DNA of 56,075 nt from Nocardioides jensenii JCM 1364 = NBRC 14755 (GCF_001552535.1 NZ_BCRJ01000064.1:1-56075); one strand, 5' to 3'; counted from the first letter of the stretch, positions 1-11,303 are shown. Translations and numbers: made by a program. Notes: generated from the letters alone by a model not told the origin.

Positions 1-73
1 GAGTCCTCCTTTGAAGACAGTCTGACTGGGTACGACGAGGAGGGGTCTCGAGCAGAATCTCTTGGAAATGCAT

Positions 74-122
74 CGACCCGTCGCGAGTTCTCTCAGCACG
101 TGGGAGAACTGGCGACGGGTCG
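74..122 (-). terminator. acnA terminator hairpin
   Basis: An 11-bp stem (CGACCCGTCGC at 74-84 pairs with 112-122) continues after a single g/g mismatch into a 7-bp stem (AGTTCTC at 86-92 with 104-110), closing an 11-nt loop. It starts 10 nt beyond the acnA stop codon. There is no U-tract on the minus strand, as is common for actinobacterial terminators. Both arms are perfect, so a folded RNA 3' end is very likely; termination itself is inferred. Confidence 0.75.
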
Positions 123-132
123 ACGGTTCAGA

Positions 133-2934
<2,802 letters not shown>

Positions 2935-3048
2935 CAGCCACATCTCCTCAGAAGTCTTTGGTTCACTCGCGCCCATCTTGCCGTCGTCGGCCATCCCCTG
3001 GGAAGAGAGGGTTGCCTAACCACGAACGCGGAACGCGAATGCAATGTC

Positions 3049-3088
3049 TCTTGACATCAAGATACATGACGTCAAGGGGAGAGCCAAC
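3049..3088 (-). promoter_or_regulatory. Putative acnA promoter with palindromic operator
   Basis: On the minus strand TTGGCT (3088-3083) and TATCTT (3064-3059) are spaced 18 nt and could be -35 and -10 boxes for acnA, giving a start near 3052 and a leader of roughly 120 nt. The perfect palindrome TCTTGACATCAAGA (3049-3062) overlaps the -10 box, and TGACGTCA (3067-3074) lies in the spacer. That position suits a repressor. Which regulator binds is not visible here. Confidence 0.5.
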
Positions 3089-3176
3089 ACCGATCAGTGT
3101 CAGCGACTGGGTCGTTCCGACGCGATCCGGACTTGGTCTTGCGCTCGCCGGGCCGACGGTTCGCGGCCTTTGACGA

Positions 3177-3532
3177 TCACGCTGCGTCGTTGGCGCAGCG
3201 GAAGCCGATGTTGCCCGAGGACGACTCGGCCGTATTCGAGGAGCGCGCGGCGACTCGGTAGCGGTTGCAGTCGCTGTCGTGGCAGAGGTAGGAGCCTCCT
3301 CGCATGACTCGACGTATCGCCCCGGAACCGTCCGCGTCCGACGGCTCCGGGGAAATCGGGTCCACAGCGGGTTCAACACCGGCGCGCTCGGCGTACTCGG
3401 TGTCGCGAAAGGCGTCCTGGCACCATTCCCAGACGTTGCCGACGGTGTTGAGCAGGCCGTAGCCGTTGGCTGGAACGCCGTCACCGGCGCAGTGGTGAGG
3501 TAGCCGTCGTCGAGAGTGTTGCGGTGGGGCAA
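3177..3532 (-). pseudogene. Remnant of formylglycine-generating enzyme (SUMF1/FGE family), C-terminal part, frameshifted
   Basis: Two overlapping minus-strand frames together spell the last third (about 118 residues) of a formylglycine-generating sulfatase-modifying enzyme. The first reads LPHRNTLDDGYLTTAPVTAF and the second NGYGLLNTVGNVWEWCQDAF, then RVMRGGSYLCHDSDCNRYRV and ending SSGNIGFRCANDAA. A single base appears missing near 3467-3470, where codons for Gln-Pro-Asn would be expected. The two catalytic copper-binding cysteines (CHDSDC) are still present. The N-terminal two thirds are absent: just upstream is the end of the VOC gene. It is therefore a dead fragment, either a deletion scar or left by insertion of the neighbouring accessory genes. 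A sequencing error could explain the frameshift but not the missing N-terminus. Confidence 0.85.
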
Positions 3533-3551
3533 CTCGCCAATGCCAATCGAA

Positions 3552-3956
3552 TCAGTCCCACGACCGCGAGCTGAGCACCAGGCGGTACCCGTCTGGGTCC
3601 ACGACGGTCACGCCCCACCTCTCCCAGTACGGGTTTCGTGTCCGTACGCGCCGTGAGCCGTGCTCCTCCAAGCGTGCGAGCCACTCGTGGGGGACGTCAT
3701 TCCCGAGGTAGATGACCAGAAGATCCTCCGCACTCGGCGGATGATCAGCCAGGGCCTCGGGATCCTGCACAAGCTCGAGATGCCAACGCGCGTCGGGGAT
3801 GCCCACCATCAGCAGATTCCGCTCACCGTCACCGTCGGCGCGCACACGCTCGATGACCTGTAGGCCGACACCGCCGACCCAGAACTCTTCGGCAGCAGTC
3901 AAGTCACGACTTGGACGGGCAATCCGAAGCGTTGTCTCAACGGGAATGGCTGACAC
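3552..3956 (-). CDS. VOC-superfamily protein (glyoxalase/bleomycin-resistance fold)
   Basis: A 134-residue single vicinal-oxygen-chelate domain protein. It shows the two beta-alpha-beta-beta-beta halves: LRIARPSRDLTAAEEFWVGG, then LEL with DLLVIYLGND, and a C-terminal VTVVDPDGYRLVLSSRSW, the typical ending of these proteins. Substrate cannot be told from sequence; members range from glyoxalases to dioxygenases and antibiotic-binding proteins. I chose the GTG at 3956 because GGGAGG sits 5-6 nt before it; an in-frame GTG at 3974 has no ribosome site. The gene ends 20 nt before the FGE remnant and has no operon partner. Family call is firm, function unknown. Confidence 0.8.
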   Translation of the reverse strand: MSAIPVETTLRIARPSRDLTAAEEFWVGGVGLQVIERVRADGDGERNLLMVGIPDARWHLELVQDPEALADHPPSAEDLLVIYLGNDVPHEWLARLEEHGSRRVRTRNPYWERWGVTVVDPDGYRLVLSSRSWD

Positions 3957-4044
3957 AGGTCCTCCCTCAGTCACGAGTCTCGGACGGGTTCTTCATGAAC
4001 CGCCCGACGGTCCACCGATTACCGGCACGCATGCGCCAGCTCGA

Positions 4045-4401
4045 TTAGTCGAGGAAGTACTCCTCGAAGATCCAGAAGCCATAGAGGCTGCTTTCGAAGT
4101 CGCAGCCACCCACGCAGTACCACCGGTTGCCGAATGAGTTGTCGCAATAGCCTCCGATCCGGTAGGACGTGCCCGCCGAGGCGAAGTATGCAAGGCCGGA
4201 ACTTCCCTTGGGGAGGGTGTGGACGGGCGCTCGGTGTTGCACCGTCAGGGTCGCTGCTGCCTGGTGACACTCGATGGATGCAGCCGACGCCGGCGCAGGC
4301 GACGCTGACGCGGCCGACGCGGCCGCTGGCCAGGGCACACCCGTCGACAGCAGGCCGGCCCCCGCGAGGACGGCTGAGGAAAGGAGCAGACGGTTCTTCA
4401 T
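4045..4401 (-). CDS. Small secreted Cys-rich protein, SH3-like
   Basis: A 118-residue protein with a clear Sec signal peptide: MKNR, a hydrophobic core of about 20 residues, and a small-residue cleavage region around AAASAAS. The mature part is an Ala/Pro/Ser-rich stretch followed by a compact domain with VHTLPKGSSGLAYFASAG, GNRWYCVGGC and GFWIFEEYFLD. The order of beta-strand motifs and Trp/aromatic positions resembles bacterial SH3-like domains, and four cysteines probably form two disulfides outside the cell. GGAGGT lies 5 nt before the ATG. It is divergent from the WYL regulator at 4560, which may control it. No function is assigned. Confidence 0.75.
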   Translation of the reverse strand: MKNRLLLSSAVLAGAGLLSTGVPWPAAASAASASPAPASAASIECHQAAATLTVQHRAPVHTLPKGSSGLAYFASAGTSYRIGGYCDNSFGNRWYCVGGCDFESSLYGFWIFEEYFLD

Positions 4402-4559
4402 GGACTACCTCCAAGGTCGTGGTTTGATACCGCACTCACTCACGTGATCCCTGGTGCGGCACGAGCCACGTTCGCAGGCGATCCGGAAGTCCCGCTTCCT
4501 CATGGAGGCCTGATTTTTTCGGGAGCGTGCCGGACGGTGTCTGTGTAATGGTGAAGAAC

Positions 4560-5528
4560 ATGTCCCGTTCCGCAACCCGCCTGCTGTCGCTGTTGTCGCT
4601 GCTCCAGGGCCCGCACATCCGCAGCGGACCCGAACTTGCGAAACGGCTTGAGGTCACTGTTAGGACGGTGCGCCACGACATCGAGCGCCTCCGCGATCTC
4701 GGCTACGAGGTCAACGCGATCCGCGGAAGCACCGGTGGCTACCAGCTGTGCGCGAGTCGCGACAGTGGCCTACCACCCCTGCTCCTCGACGACGACGAGA
4801 CGATGGCAGTGGCCGTCGGACTGCGGACCGGCGTGAACTGCATCGTCGGTGGCATGGAGGAGACGTCGTTGCGGGCACTGGCCAAGCTCGAGCAGGTGCT
4901 GCCGCAGCGCATGCGTTCCCGCATCCAACAACTCAATCGCTACACCGTCCCGATGCCAAGCACCGCACCGGTGCCGATGGACGACCCCGGCCTGCTGGTG
5001 TCACTGGTCAACTCGTGTGCCGAGCGACGACGGATTCGCTTCCACTACGACGGCAGCGAGGATCCGGCCGGCGTCGAGGTGGAGCCGTACCGCCTCATCG
5101 CCAGCGGGCACCGCTGGTTCCTGCTCTCGTATGACGTCCGCACCGAGGAGTGGACCATTCATGATGCCGCCGGGATCAGCCTGCGGGTCCCGGGGGGCCC
5201 GCACTTTGAGGCGCGGCCGCTGCCAGCTGAGGACCTGGAGACATACGTCGCGCGACGCGTGCCGCAAGCCCGGCTGTGGAGTCACATGGCGCGGGCCGAC
5301 GTCGCAGCCCCGGCTGAAGAGGTGCGCCGTGCACTCGCACCCGCTGAGGGCATTGTTGCGAGCACAGGCGAGTCGACCAGCGACGTCTGGGTCGGTGGGA
5401 CGAGCTGGCGCATCGTCGCCCTCAACCTGCTCCGACTCGGAAGCGACTTCACCGTGACGGAGCCGCTGCATCTCTTGGACGAGTTGTCGCTGCTGGCACA
5501 ACAGTGCAGGTCAGCCGTCGCTGTCTGA
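4560..5528 (+). CDS. WYL-domain DeoR/HTH_11-type transcriptional regulator
   Basis: A 322-residue regulator. Residues 1-60 form an HTH_11 winged helix (SGPELAKRLEVTVRTVRHDI, then GYEVNAIRGSTGGYQL). The middle holds the ligand-sensing WYL domain (RRIRFHYDG, VEVEPYRLIASGHRWFLLSYD), and the C-terminus a WCX domain. WYL proteins usually sense nucleic acids or small ligands and control nearby genes. Start is uncertain: ATG 4560 begins MSRSATRLLSLLSLLQ, typical for the family, while ATG 4548 and GTG 4527 are also in frame and none has a good ribosome site. TAATGG at 4546-4551 could act as a -10 box for a leaderless message from 4560. It is divergent from the secreted protein at 4401. Confidence 0.85.
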   Translation: MSRSATRLLSLLSLLQGPHIRSGPELAKRLEVTVRTVRHDIERLRDLGYEVNAIRGSTGGYQLCASRDSGLPPLLLDDDETMAVAVGLRTGVNCIVGGMEETSLRALAKLEQVLPQRMRSRIQQLNRYTVPMPSTAPVPMDDPGLLVSLVNSCAERRRIRFHYDGSEDPAGVEVEPYRLIASGHRWFLLSYDVRTEEWTIHDAAGISLRVPGGPHFEARPLPAEDLETYVARRVPQARLWSHMARADVAAPAEEVRRALAPAEGIVASTGESTSDVWVGGTSWRIVALNLLRLGSDFTVTEPLHLLDELSLLAQQCRSAVAV

Positions 5529-5958
5529 CCCCGCCACGCGCCCACGAGGGCGGGGAGAGGACCGCCGGCGGTAGGCGGCAAAGCACGCAGCTCCACCAGG
5601 CACGTAGGACGAGTGCGGCGTTGACTATGGTCCGCCGGCGGGTTCGCTGCCAAAGGGACGTACGTCGAGTTCGGCGGCCATCTCTGTCTGAGTCCCAGAA
5701 CACTTGGACGACGTCTGCGCAGAGGACACGCGCCTCGAGACCGTTGATTCCGATCACTTGAACATCGGGGTCAGCCGACTCCTGTGCCAGCAGGTCGAGC
5801 GTGGCGTCGATATCCCAGCGGCGACCCGACGTGCCGATCTCTATGAAGGTCGTGGCCAACGGCTCCAGCAAACGCACCGCGCTGCTGCGCGCCGCCGAAG
5901 ACTGGACCTCGAGCTCCAGCTCGAAGACGTGCTTGATCTCGGCTTCGGTCACAGTCAT
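5449..5958 (-). pseudogene. DUF4440/NTF2-like protein with aberrant C-terminus (probable stop loss or frameshift)
   Basis: The first ~110 residues match a DUF4440 (NTF2-fold) protein: TEAEIKHVFELELEVQSSAARSS, FIEIGTSGRRWDID, LEARVLCADVVQVFWDSDRDG and RTSLWQRT. These proteins normally end about 10-15 residues after the SLWRR motif, giving ~120 residues. Here the frame instead runs on for 60 more residues of low-complexity Arg/Pro-rich sequence and overlaps the 3' end of the WYL gene by 80 nt on the opposite strand. Neither alternative frame recovers the usual ending. ATG 5958 has GAGG 9 nt upstream. I read this as a decayed gene that lost its native 3' end; an intact but divergent gene is the alternative. 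Confidence 0.6.
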
Positions 5959-6174
5959 GACATCGATCCTCGACCGCCTCCGTTGGCCGACACAAACTCA
6001 ATTCTCGACCCGACGACGACGTCTATGCTCGGTATGACAGTCCAGGTCTTGAGTGCAACACCAGTACCCCACACGGCGCGCCGAACCGGACCAAGGGGTG
6101 CAGGCTGACCGAGTGGGTCGTCAGCGAACTCGAGTCCGTCGGGGCTGTCAAGAACCACCGGAGGGGGGTATCGA

Positions 6175-7269
6175 TCAGCCTTCGTGCATGAGAGCAAGGC
6201 GGCCCATCGGCTCGATTCTTCCGGCGCCCTCGCTCAGTCGTTCGGCAGCGAGGCGTCGAGCCGCGTCGTCCGTGGTCAGGCCCTGGGCTCGTGCCTCGTC
6301 GAAAATGTTGCCAAGCGTGTCTCCGATGCCTTCGACATGCTGAGCAACACGTTCGACTGACCAGCCGAGCACTTCGCGGCCAATGAGATCGATGGCACCT
6401 CCGGCATTGGCTACGAAGTCCGGGGCATAGACGATGCCCCTCGCGCGCAGGATCCCCGCCGCTGCAGGATCCGCAAGCACGTTGTTAGCGGCACCGGCGA
6501 CTACCCGCGTCTGGATCGAGGCGGCGGTTGCGGAGTCGATGACACCACCGGTCGCACAGGGCACGAACACGTCAGACGCGACCTTGAGCACTCGATCGGC
6601 AGAAATCACGTCCGCTCCCACTTCGGTCGCCCGAACGGAAACTTCGTCGTCAACGTCGGCCACGAGCAGTCGCGCGCCATCGACGGACGCCAACCGGGCG
6701 ACGTCGAAGCCAACAGCCCCCAGTCCCTGGACCAAGATCGTCAGTCCCGCCACCTCTCCCATACCTGCTTCCGTGACAGAGCGTTTGATGGCGGCGTACA
6801 CCCCACGGGCGGTCGATGGCGCACTGGACCCCGGGCCACCGCTGGCTGGCGATCGTCCGGCGGCGTAACCACAGCGAGCATGCAGGACGTCCATGTCGGC
6901 CGACGTCGTTCCGATGTCTGGGCCGGTGAAGTAGTTGCCTCCAAACGTCGCCACGTTCTGTGCATGGAGTTCGAGGATCCGCTTCCACCTGCTCGGGGCC
7001 AATTCACTCCGAGGCGCCGGGAGAGCGATCACGGACTTCCCACCACCGAGCGGCAAACCTGCTATGGCCAGCTTGAGCGACATCGCCTCGGCCAGTCGGC
7101 TGGCATCGGCAACAGCATCCGCGGAGGAGGCGTACTGCATCGCTCGGGTGCCGCCGGCCGCCGGTCCGCGGGCTAGGGAGTGGATGGCGATCACGAAGAA
7201 CGCGCCGGTCTCCTCGTCGAATCGAGTGGCCCGGAGCAAGCCGCCCCAGGCCTCCAGATGGTCATTCAT
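6175..7269 (-). CDS. Leu/Phe/Val dehydrogenase (Glu/Leu/Phe/Val dehydrogenase family)
   Basis: A 364-residue NAD-dependent amino-acid dehydrogenase that oxidatively deaminates L-amino acids to 2-oxo acids. The N-terminal catalytic domain shows SLKLAIAGLPLGGGKSVI, with the substrate-binding and catalytic lysines of leucine dehydrogenases. The Rossmann domain carries ILVQGLGAVGFDVARL, and the C-terminal part VYAPDFVANAGGAIDLIG is typical for Leu/Val/Phe rather than Glu dehydrogenases. The exact side chain preferred cannot be read from sequence. It is the last gene of a six-gene minus-strand operon (from 15207) and overlaps the oxidoreductase gene by 4 nt (ATGA), so the two are co-translated; its 2-oxo acid product is the natural substrate of that partner. 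Confidence 0.9.
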   Translation of the reverse strand: MNDHLEAWGGLLRATRFDEETGAFFVIAIHSLARGPAAGGTRAMQYASSADAVADASRLAEAMSLKLAIAGLPLGGGKSVIALPAPRSELAPSRWKRILELHAQNVATFGGNYFTGPDIGTTSADMDVLHARCGYAAGRSPASGGPGSSAPSTARGVYAAIKRSVTEAGMGEVAGLTILVQGLGAVGFDVARLASVDGARLLVADVDDEVSVRATEVGADVISADRVLKVASDVFVPCATGGVIDSATAASIQTRVVAGAANNVLADPAAAGILRARGIVYAPDFVANAGGAIDLIGREVLGWSVERVAQHVEGIGDTLGNIFDEARAQGLTTDDAARRLAAERLSEGAGRIEPMGRLALMHEG

Positions 7270-10200
7270 GACAGCGTCCTCTCCTCATCGTCGACTGCAG
7301 CCAGAAGGCCGATGCGCGCCTCGTCATATGCGGCGACAGAGCGCAACTTGACCTCTTCGTAGCCACGGATCACTTCAGGCAGCCGCGCGAGCGCCAGCGC
7401 TGTGGGCAGGGTCCGCGACGACAGGCGACCCGCGATCCGGTGCATCGTCTTCTCGTACTCCTCAGCTAGTCGACGCTCGGTTCGTCGCACGTGGGCGTAC
7501 CCGAACGGATCGAACGCAGTGCCTCGCACCCGACGCAGACGAACCAGCACCTGGAAGGCCGGCCTGAACCAGGGGCCCAAGCGCAACTTGCGCGTCACCC
7601 CGAGCGCACGCAGTACCGGTGGGTACAGGTTCCAAGCCACCCTGGCGTTGTCGCCAAACTCCGCCGCGACCCGGGCACCTTCGTCGGGGTCCAACGCCAG
7701 TCTCGCGACCTCGTACTCGTCCTTGTAGGCGAGGAGCTTGAAGAACCCACGGGCCACAGCATCGGTCAGGTCGGTCTCCCCCGGGGCCACCAGTTGCTCA
7801 GCCTTGCGCACCATTTCGAGCAGGGCCGAATAGCGACGTGCGTACCGTGCGTCCTGGTAGGCAACGAGCTCCGCAGTCCGACGCGCGACGAGGGGCTCAC
7901 CTGTAGGCACGGGCTCGTCATTCCAGCGTTCTGTTGCTGCGCGCGCCCTGGTCAATGCAGCGGGGTCCGCGACGAATTGACGACCACGACGAAAGGCCTG
8001 CACGTTGGTCTGCACCGCCACGCCGTTGAACTCAATCGCCGCCTCGATCACCTCGGCAGAGAGGGCAAGCGCCCCAAGTTGGTGGGCGATGCCGAGCAAC
8101 ATCATGTTTGCGAACTGCTCCGACCCGAAGAGATCGCTTGCCACCCGAGCTGCGTCGAGGGTGACCAGCCGACCGCCGCTCAGGTGGGCGTTGATCCGGC
8201 TGGTCACCTCCCCGACAGCGGGCATGTTGCGGGACCGATCGCGCACCATTGCCCCGGTGGGTACCTCCGAAGTCGACAGGATCGCCGTCGCTTCGGGAGA
8301 GAGAACTGTCAGGTTCTGAGGGTCGGCTGCGACGAGAGCGTCGTAGCCGAGATACAGGTCACAGGCCTCCGGACCGAGTCGATTGCCACGGCTGGCAGAG
8401 TCGACCAAGATCCTGATGTCCGAGACGACGGCACCGCCCTTCTGGGCCAGACCCGTCTGATCGAGGGTCCGGACATGTCGACCCGACAGGAACCCGGCCG
8501 TCGCCAAGATCTGGGACGTAGTGACCACTCCTAGTCCCCCGATTCCCATCAGCCTGATCCCTTGGTCGCGCGCGGTCATTGTCACGTGCGGAAGGTCGGT
8601 CGCGTCCAGCGTCATGCCAGTCCCTGGTCGTGCCGGAGCAGCGCCTCCACGCACGGTGAGGAACGCCGGGCAATCGCCTGCCAGGCACGTGAGGTCCGCG
8701 TTGCAGGACGCCTGGTGGATCTCGGTCTTCTCGCCGTACTCCGTCGCACGTGGGCGCACCGACAGGCAGTTCGAGGTAACGCCACAGTCACCGCATCCCT
8801 CGCAGATCCGCTCATTGATGAACACACGCTCCCGAGGCTGTGGCGCGTTGCCTCGCTTACGCCGTCGCCGCAGCTCGGCCGCGCACTCTTGGTCGTGCAG
8901 GAGGACGGTCACTCCCGGCGTGGCGGCCAACAGACGTTCTGCCTCCGGCACGCGAGCGCGATCCCATACGGTCACGGCACGTGGCAGAACCCGTCGGGTT
9001 CGACGGACGTCATCGCTGGTCACGATGACACGTGCCACTCCCTCGGACCTGAGGTTCTCGACCAGCCGGCGAAGAGACATCTTGCCGACGGGGTCCTGTC
9101 CCCCGGTCATCGCCACAGCCGAATTGTGGAGGAGTCGGTACGTGATGGCATGCCCGGAGGCTACGGCTGCGCGGATCGCCAGGCTCCCGGAGTGGTGGAA
9201 GGTCCCGTCACCAATGTTTTGCACAAAGTGTCTTCCCTCGACGAACGGTGCCATCCCCAGCCACTGGGTGCCTTCCCCACCCATCTGGGTCAAGCCGAGA
9301 ACGTCACCCACGTGTTCGGCATCCATGAGGAGCACCATCCCGTGACAACCGATACCCCCGCCCACCAACGCGTCCGTGGAAGTCCGCGTAGACGTGCTGT
9401 GCGGGCAGCCCGAGCAGAAGTAGGGCGTCCGTGGCGTCAGCGGTACCACGGGGAGCAGACGCCGACGCCGTTCGGAGCGCGCCTCCCGTTCAGCCAACCA
9501 ACCTCGGACCGATGTGATCTCCTCGTCACGGAGGAGCACACGGGCCAGGCCAGCGGCGACGGTGTCGGGGTCGAGCTCACCGAAGGACGCGAAGAGTCGC
9601 GCTCCTTCACGGTCCTGCTTTCCCTCGACCAGGGGGGCCCGGGTCGACCCGTAAAGGATGCGGCGCACGGCTGTTTCCAGGAAGCCGCGCTTCTCCTCGA
9701 CCACGACGATGTGGCGCAGCCCGACGGCAAAGTCGCGCAAATCGCGCTCCGCCAACGGCCAGACGAGACCCACCTTCATGAGGCGAATCCCCCACTTCGC
9801 GAGCTCCTCGTCGTTCAGACCAAGCTCGGCCAGCGCCTCGCACACATCGCTGTAGGTCTTCCCGGCAGCGAGGATGCCCGTTCGGTCGTTCTCATGGCGG
9901 CTCGTCACCGGATTCAACTTGTTGCGAGAGGCGTACTCCTCAACGATCGAAAGCCTGGTCGTGGCTGCGTCCTGCTCCATCGCCCCGAGCGTTGGCTGGA
10001 TCAGCTTGGCACTGGGCCGATGCCGTTGCGAACCTTCCGGGAGGATCGGCTCGGCCTCCGCTTCACCGAGGTCCACCACTGTGGAGCCATCTGCGACTGC
10101 GGTCACGATCTTGAGGGCGGACCAGAGGCCACTTGCCCGCGACATCGCCACCGCGTGACGCCCGAGATCGAGGATGTCGGCCGCGTCTGCTGGATAGAAC

Positions 10201-10715
10201 GTCGGAATGCCGAGGTCGGCGAGCGTGTGTTCGGATGCGCACGGGAAGGTCGACGATTTTGCACCCGGGTCGTCCCCGACGAAGGCCACGGCGCCTCCGG
10301 TGGGGGCAGTGCCCATCAGGTTCGCATGCCGCAGGGCGTCGGAAGCACGGTCCAAGCCGGGCCCCTTCCCGTACCAGTACCCCACAACACCGTCGAAACG
10401 CATCGGCTGCCCCGCCGCGAGCTGACTGCCCTGGACCGCCATTGCTGCCGCTTCCTCGTTGAGACCCGGCTCGAAGACAATGTCGTGCTGGTCCAGCAGC
10501 CCTGTCTGTCGGCCGAGTTCGAGGTCGTACCCGGCAAGCGGGGATCCTTCGTACCCGCTGATGTATGACGCCACACGGGCGCCAGATTGGCGATCCCGGC
10601 GTGCCTGGTCGATCGGCAGCCTGGCCAAGGCCTGGATCCCCGTCAGGTGGGCGCGGCCCTGGATGCGTTGGTACCGCTCTGCCACGGGGTTGGCCCGTGG
10701 GGACGTCGTTGTCAT
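7266..10715 (-). CDS. Indolepyruvate ferredoxin oxidoreductase family protein (fused alpha/beta)
   Basis: A 1149-residue single-chain 2-oxoacid:ferredoxin oxidoreductase. It decarboxylates aryl or branched 2-oxo acids to acyl-CoA with thiamine diphosphate and reduces ferredoxin. In order: an N-terminal TPP-pyrimidine domain (SGYEGSPLAGYDLELGR), a TPP/Mg domain near residues 430-510 (YFCSGCPHS, GGGIGCHGM, GDGTFHHSGS), a Cys-rich [4Fe-4S] region near 640 (CEGCGDC, SCNADLTCLAGDCP), and a C-terminal gamma-type domain from about 720 (GIGGLGVVTTSQIL). GGGAGGAG precedes ATG 10715. Coupling to an amino-acid dehydrogenase suggests catabolism of deaminated Trp, Phe, Tyr, Leu or Val. No ferredoxin gene lies in the window, so the acceptor must come from elsewhere. 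Confidence 0.93.
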   Translation of the reverse strand: MTTTSPRANPVAERYQRIQGRAHLTGIQALARLPIDQARRDRQSGARVASYISGYEGSPLAGYDLELGRQTGLLDQHDIVFEPGLNEEAAAMAVQGSQLAAGQPMRFDGVVGYWYGKGPGLDRASDALRHANLMGTAPTGGAVAFVGDDPGAKSSTFPCASEHTLADLGIPTFYPADAADILDLGRHAVAMSRASGLWSALKIVTAVADGSTVVDLGEAEAEPILPEGSQRHRPSAKLIQPTLGAMEQDAATTRLSIVEEYASRNKLNPVTSRHENDRTGILAAGKTYSDVCEALAELGLNDEELAKWGIRLMKVGLVWPLAERDLRDFAVGLRHIVVVEEKRGFLETAVRRILYGSTRAPLVEGKQDREGARLFASFGELDPDTVAAGLARVLLRDEEITSVRGWLAEREARSERRRRLLPVVPLTPRTPYFCSGCPHSTSTRTSTDALVGGGIGCHGMVLLMDAEHVGDVLGLTQMGGEGTQWLGMAPFVEGRHFVQNIGDGTFHHSGSLAIRAAVASGHAITYRLLHNSAVAMTGGQDPVGKMSLRRLVENLRSEGVARVIVTSDDVRRTRRVLPRAVTVWDRARVPEAERLLAATPGVTVLLHDQECAAELRRRRKRGNAPQPRERVFINERICEGCGDCGVTSNCLSVRPRATEYGEKTEIHQASCNADLTCLAGDCPAFLTVRGGAAPARPGTGMTLDATDLPHVTMTARDQGIRLMGIGGLGVVTTSQILATAGFLSGRHVRTLDQTGLAQKGGAVVSDIRILVDSASRGNRLGPEACDLYLGYDALVAADPQNLTVLSPEATAILSTSEVPTGAMVRDRSRNMPAVGEVTSRINAHLSGGRLVTLDAARVASDLFGSEQFANMMLLGIAHQLGALALSAEVIEAAIEFNGVAVQTNVQAFRRGRQFVADPAALTRARAATERWNDEPVPTGEPLVARRTAELVAYQDARYARRYSALLEMVRKAEQLVAPGETDLTDAVARGFFKLLAYKDEYEVARLALDPDEGARVAAEFGDNARVAWNLYPPVLRALGVTRKLRLGPWFRPAFQVLVRLRRVRGTAFDPFGYAHVRRTERRLAEEYEKTMHRIAGRLSSRTLPTALALARLPEVIRGYEEVKLRSVAAYDEARIGLLAAVDDEERTLS

Positions 10716-10815
10716 GGGACTCCTCCCGATTTGCGTATGTTGGTGAGTGGTTCAGAGGGCTGACCTTTCGGACATGGGCCCCGATCGCCAGCACTCGGAC
10801 CGGCCTTCCGGCTGG

Positions 10816-11286
10816 CTAGTCGGACAGCTCCACGAGCAGCTCGACCTCCACCGGAGCGCCGCCAGGTAGGGAGGACACGCCCACGGCAGTACGTACATGA
10901 CCTGTGTCCGGAAACGCAGTTCGCAGCACGGCCGATGCGGCATCCATGACCCACGCATGGTCCTCGTAGTCCTCGGCGGCCCGGACGTAGCCTCGCAGCT
11001 GCAACACTCCTGAAACCGCGCCCAGCCCCCCGCAGGCGTCTGCGATGGCAGACAACGCATTGAGCGTGGCCATCTCCGCGGCCGACCGGGCTTCCTGTTC
11101 GCTTACCTCGCTGCCTACTCGGCCTCGGTACGCGAGTTCACCGGCTACGCGGGGCAGCTGACCAGACGTACGAGCACACCCTGCCGCGATCCGCGTCAAC
11201 ACGTAGTCGCCGGCCGATCGCGGAAGAGGTGGAAGCGGCCACCCGGCAGCCTGGAGCCGTTGTTCAGGAGTCGCGATGATCGACAT
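10816..11286 (-). CDS. RidA family protein (Rid/YjgF/UK114)
   Basis: A 156-residue Rid-family protein (MSIIATPEQRL, LTRIAAGCARTSGQLPRV, a middle part ATLNALSAIADACGGLGAVSG, and the C-terminal PVEVELLVEL). Members hydrolyse reactive enamine/imine intermediates made by PLP dehydratases and amino-acid oxidases, releasing 2-oxo acids and ammonia. The sequence looks like the YjgH/TcpP-like branch rather than canonical RidA, and I cannot find the canonical Arg clearly, so the activity is uncertain. ATG 11286 is 17 nt after the lipoprotein stop and has no strong ribosome site. Position between a peptide-binding protein and the 2-oxo acid oxidoreductase fits a role in amino-acid breakdown; the Ser/Thr dehydratase-like enzyme at 19446 is a possible source of its substrate. 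Confidence 0.85.
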   Translation of the reverse strand: MSIIATPEQRLQAAGWPLPPLPRSAGDYVLTRIAAGCARTSGQLPRVAGELAYRGRVGSEVSEQEARSAAEMATLNALSAIADACGGLGAVSGVLQLRGYVRAAEDYEDHAWVMDAASAVLRTAFPDTGHVRTAVGVSSLPGGAPVEVELLVELSD

Positions 11287-11303
11287 TGGCTGGACCACCG
11301 GAA

